64,000 bases of DNA from the NCBI GenBank assembly GCA_026874595.1, contig CM049309.1, positions 21,362,033-21,426,032 of the forward strand, read 5' to 3'. Shown one piece after another: positions 59,190 through 64,000 of the stretch. Positions within the stretch are counted from its first letter, which is position 1, and each line of letters begins with the position of its first letter. The position numbers and the translations under genes are program-made. This stretch comes from Sipunculus nudus. Its lineage: Eukaryota > Annelida > Sipuncula > Golfingiida > Sipunculidae. The notes under the pieces are model-generated. The model saw only the letters and a list, made by a program, of their open reading frames with translations. It was not told the origin of the DNA and did not search any database.

Positions 59190-62100
59190 ACTGGTCAAGC
59201 CTCTCTGGCAGTTTTCATATTGTCAGGGCAAAAATGCTTCAAAGTTTTTACAAGATCCAAATGACAAAGGTGTTTCAGTCAAGTGACAAACTGAACAATG
59301 AAAAAGTCTATGAGACTGGTCAACACAAAGGTGGATTATGTGTACAATACAAAGTTAAACTGATCAAGCTGAATTAAAACCAAACTGACAAACATGGCAA
59401 CTTTGGCACAAGAATAATAGTCAACTGGGAAACACCAATATTACTTTTAGTTCATATGAACACAAACTCAATAAACACAACAGAAGTGTCATCACTTTAA
59501 TCCTTATTTCCTTGTATCACACTCTTTATAACAGAATTTACATGATGTGAACATTATTGTAAGGATCCTACACAGTGTGATTACTTGGCATACCTATAGT
59601 AACCTGGCTTTCATATCTGCCATATGTATTTGGTTAACAAGGTGCTAACTGGCAGTGATCTCTCACCATGACATGCAGTACTATATAGTCTCCCCCCTCC
59701 GAGCCTACCATCTGGCCCAAACAGGTCATCCAAACCAGATAACTCCACTACAGGTCATTATAATATACAAATAAATGATAGAGTAAGTATTAAAATAAGT
59801 TTAATATATGTAGGTTTCATATTAGCTGATAAGGCCACTCCACACAAAATGCCTTAGTATTATTATGTAAAAGTTCAATACTGAAAAACAAGTTCTATCT
59901 AAGAAATAGGGATTAAGTCCAAATAACAGACACTAGTAGTCGTTAGAAGACATCCACGGATCATCTATAAATGACCGCATTGTACATGCAGCACTCACAA
60001 GAATTATACCCTGTTATTAACAGATGCCCCAGGGCTACCGGTATAACACATGTATCATTCCTGAATGACCGAAATGAACATGCAGCACAAGTATTACACT
60101 CCTCTGTAAACTCAGGGTATTTTCCGACATCCATTACCCTTCAGCTTATGTTACCAATCATCAGAAAGCCTTGGATACTATGCCTTGGCACATGCACACC
60201 GACCCCTGACCTTCTCTACATCTATTAAACGTGTATTTATATTCTGTTTGCTGATAACATAATGCCAGGCCACACTGGTGTGAGATTCTGCCAAATGAAC
60301 CACACATGAATACCTCTATTATGTGCACTATGGGAACTGGGATACAATGGATATATTTACGATGAAAGTTAGTATGTCTCTCTGGTTAACCACAAAACAG
60401 GATCCGTAAATGATATAACACAGTGCCAATATATATAACAAAATATTAAGAAGGCATATCTACAATCAGAGTCTCTCCAAAAACATAAACATAACTTGAA
60501 TATCTATATAATATTGCCTCACTATATAAATATAAACTACACTAGTGGTACTAATAATTCTTACTAGAAAGGAAATTATTAAAGGAAGAGAAGTTAACTG
60601 ACAATTAAAATAATGCGATAATATCCTTAAAACAATATGGCACAAGCAACATATTTATCTCAAAGAAGCTTTTGATAAAACATACCACACTGATCAATTT
60701 AAAGAGATCATGACACCACCATAATAAAATATTCAAGTTGGACAAAGTAAGTTGGGGAAAATAATATTACTGCAGCAGCACTGTACTGATCAAATAACTA
60801 ACAGATTTATAATCAGTTTAACTTGCCTGATTAAGGCAAATGATAAGCTTGTAATATTGATGGCTAAGCTGTGTTAGAAAAGACACAATGACAAAATCTG
60901 GACTTATTCAATACTTTACTGAATCCTTGAATTCAATAAGTCAATGGAGAATGATTGTAGATATTTATTACCCATGCAAATGTACCAACAGCATTAAGCT
61001 CAGTGGCAGTTTCTACTTCATGGACAGCCTGCACACCAAATATTTTCGCTTCCAAATAAATGAATGCAGATTTATGGAGTGACTGAAAGCTGCGAGGTAT
61101 CTAATGTCCCTCTTCAAACCAACTTCAGGTCTCTGGTATATATCTAAAATTAGATTTGCAGGGGTGTTTGTTGGCTGCTTTCTCACAAAATCAATACACT
61201 GAACCAAAGTCAGTTTTCTGACCAATACTAACAACCAATGGACCAAGCTGGAGGGCCCAAGATAAAGCCTCACAGTAACCCATGTTGAATAGAACACTCC
61301 AGTCACGAGTGGCTCTCAAAGCAAGGCAACCCACAGGGCCACTCAGGGAGGTAAAGGGCTACTCAAAGCATTATGTACCATATAACAAAACGTTATGTCA
61401 TAATGTACATAAAGGTCTCCGAGGCTAAGGTAATCATCCATGATCAATGGTTCACACTTAAGGAATGAATAAATTATAGAAGTTAAGTGCTGTTTACACA
61501 GGCTGGTTTATTGATGACAATAGAAGAAAGGTTAACAAATATTTTTACTTGCTTGTTCTTGCTTACTGCTGCCGCTGCAGGCATAATGCCCTGAGGATGT
61601 TAATATATCCCTACTTATATATCAAACAAAATGTACAGGGGTTACAGTTTTATACCATGTGTACCAATTATCAGAGTACCCCAAACCAATGATAATCCTG
61701 CATCTCAATATATTCCACTTTATAAATCCTTCTCCACAGGTGTAACTTTATTATTTTATTTATCATAATGATTATAAAATGATCCTCTTATTCTCTTATA
61801 TTTTGCTTTATATTGGTAATACTGTAGCGACACTACCCTGCACTGACCAAAACATGGTAATTTTGTTTGGGTATTTCTGTCAATCCCTCCTTGTTTAACA
61901 TCAAATATTCTTGAGAAATTTATCGCCTGCAGCAATATTTACTGTACTTTACTATACTGAGTACTTTACTCCATTCTAACATCCCTATCCAATGGATAAT
62001 CTACCTTATTCTTTTACAAAAAAATAGTTAAATCCATTCTGGTTTAAAAAAATATTAACTTAATGATCTGTTCCATTTTTATACTGTTGTGCCCTGACAC

Positions 62101-64000
62101 ACAATGTCATGCAGGCCATCTGAGTCAAAATGATGAGAAAGAGAATATGCTGAACACTTACTCAAGGAAATTATTATCCATTAAGACATTAATTATTCTT
62201 CTCAGAATCTTCTTTTCAGAGGTTGTGACTATGACTTAGGTTGCACAAGTAATGAAAATATGAATAGATTTATCAATCTTGTTTTTATCTTTTTGCAGGA
62301 GCTCCAAATGAGGTTACGTCATTTCAACTGTATACATATTTTTCTCTCATTTGGCCTTTGGAAAAAATGTTTAGTAGCCTAAAATGTAATAAGAAGAAGA
62401 CAGGTGACAGGGTGACATTCCAAAGAAACATTTCCTAATAACACTGGAGACTATGTCCTGCACATCTTTAGAACATCATTGTCAATGCTTGTCAATATTC
62501 TCATGTTGCAGAATTACTCTTTTAATGCAGTTAAATCTACTGGTGTGACTTTTACTGCAGTCCCAGACAGGAAGGTTAATTCTGTGATGTAATAAAACAG
62601 TCTGGAGCAGGTAGATCTGCAGCTACCGAGGCTGAATCATGGCTTTTATGTGACTGTTCCTGGTCTGCATTCACAGCCCTAGGTGCAAATGAAGCGAAAT
62701 GAAAGAAAGGAACACCAAAAGACCTATACAGACCCATACAGCCTTATAGGGCGTGGGTTTTAACATTAACAGTTTCTTATACAAAATGTAATGCTTTCTT
62801 CAGTGCTTACAATAAGATTTCCCTAAGAGCAGGTACCTTACATGCCTGTCAGGTTTATGTGGCAATGGAGCAATGTAAATATCAAATTTACAGAATGAAC
62901 AAACACCTTCAGTGGTGTTCATATTACAAAGTGTCTAAAAGTAATACCTGATACATAATCTAATCTATCTTATGCATATATAAATATAATTTCCACCTGA
63001 TTACACGTCTTCTTATTTTAATACAGTTAATCTACTGCCGATATGCATTTATGATATACATAATGACAAAAAGTAAGAAAGTATATTCAATTACTACACT
63101 TCCACAATCTTTCTACCATCCCTAGACATGTGTGACTAATAATTAGTCAATTCTGACAAATTTTTAAAGAAAAATAACCCATGGACTGCAGACTACAGTT
63201 TTTGCATAAACTGGCTAATAGAGGCTATAATTAAGTGTATATTAATTGGATGAACAGAATGTAATTATTGTTGACTGAAAATAAAGTTAACACAACCAAA
63301 CTGAGTGGTTACAAATAAGGTGTACATGACCTACTTAATTATGTTGACACATATCTTGTGAAAATGTATTATTTTATCAATCTGCAAGATTGTGAAATTT
63401 GAGCATTACTTTCTTCATTCTGCTGATCATTTTTCATTAGTGCACCTTTATTGGATTTTTAAATTTTAACTTTACTGTACAGAGAATCACAAGCATTTAT
63501 CTGAAAACATGTCAAGCTTCAGGTTTGAAAAGTCACCTGCCATGTTAAAATGACATAAACATCGTTTGTAGTTCTGAGACAGTATCACAAACTTGTTCCA
63601 AGTTCTAGAGTGAGTTTGTAAATGAAGGCATGAATACATCACCAAGTAAATTCAGTAACTGACAATAAATTACCAAGCAAATACTAAAGGAATGGTAAGG
63701 TCATCTGTGTTAGAAAATGCTTGCAGCTTATACACAGGGGTAACAGGTACATGAGAGGTTTAGAGCAAAGTAGACTAGACAGGACCAGAGGAGGTAACCA
63801 GGTAGACCACAGGGCCACCACCCGGCCACTACATCAGGTGAAGACCAGCTGGGGTCACTGCGGTGGGAGTTACTGATTGTACTGGTAATGATGGCTGACA
63901 GGTCTCCGGGAGGTAAAGGGCTTTCAATTCCTGCTGACTGAACACTCCAGCTTCCTGATACCTGGGGATACCTTCATTCCACTGACCACAAGATCAATAC
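59190..64000. other. No supported feature
   Basis: AT-rich. The last 250 bp (63750-64000) are GC-richer and non-repetitive and could be near a gene end or a non-coding exon, but nothing identifies it. Confidence 0.35.

Overview
This is an AT-rich animal nuclear window with interrupted genes, long introns and dense dispersed repeats. Repeat units carrying (ACGG)n runs, hairpin termini of the AGCTCA...TGAGCT type and tandem cores of about 157-180 bp resemble what is known from molluscan, especially bivalve, genomes. I therefore infer a marine mollusc, probably a bivalve; no species can be named from the sequence.

Two protein-coding genes can be reconstructed exon by exon. On the + strand, 41-12805, lies the 3' part of an SPPL2-type signal peptide peptidase-like intramembrane aspartyl protease. 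It has eight exons with consistent phases and shows the YD, LGFGD and PAL motifs. Its 5' end lies left of the window. On the - strand, 54066-33688, lies a complete three-exon gene for an 85-residue CDC42 small effector (CDC42SE/SPEC family). It has an N-terminal cysteine cluster, a CRIB motif and a conserved C-terminal tail, and a first coding intron of about 19.5 kb. The two genes converge and are about 21 kb apart.

The rest is mobile and repetitive DNA. The last SPPL2 intron (5147-12616) holds a tandem-core repeat of about 157-bp units, most with a perfect GGTCAnnnTGACC palindrome. A 3183-bp hAT element with 13-bp terminal inverted repeats and a perfect 8-bp target duplication (GTGACCTA) is inserted in it. 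The hAT transposase is broken by one in-frame stop. Just 3' of SPPL2, a 475-bp hAT-like MITE carries a close match to the CTCF core motif. Other elements are two Tigger/pogo-like transposase relics, a second hAT-like MITE (23991-24423), a Harbinger-like MITE (55022-55313), a 1.4-kb TA-flanked element (55777-57177) and a 2.5-kb foldback element inserted in a minisatellite (39766-42240). There are also tRNA-derived SINE-like copies and several satellite-like arrays of 15, 32, 40, 133 and 178 bp.

Large parts of 25.8-33.7, 42.5-49.8 and 59.2-64 kb show no feature I can support. No prokaryotic-type operon, CRISPR array or defence system is present, and I found no clear multi-gene novel system. The most interesting signals are candidate regulatory motifs carried by repeats.
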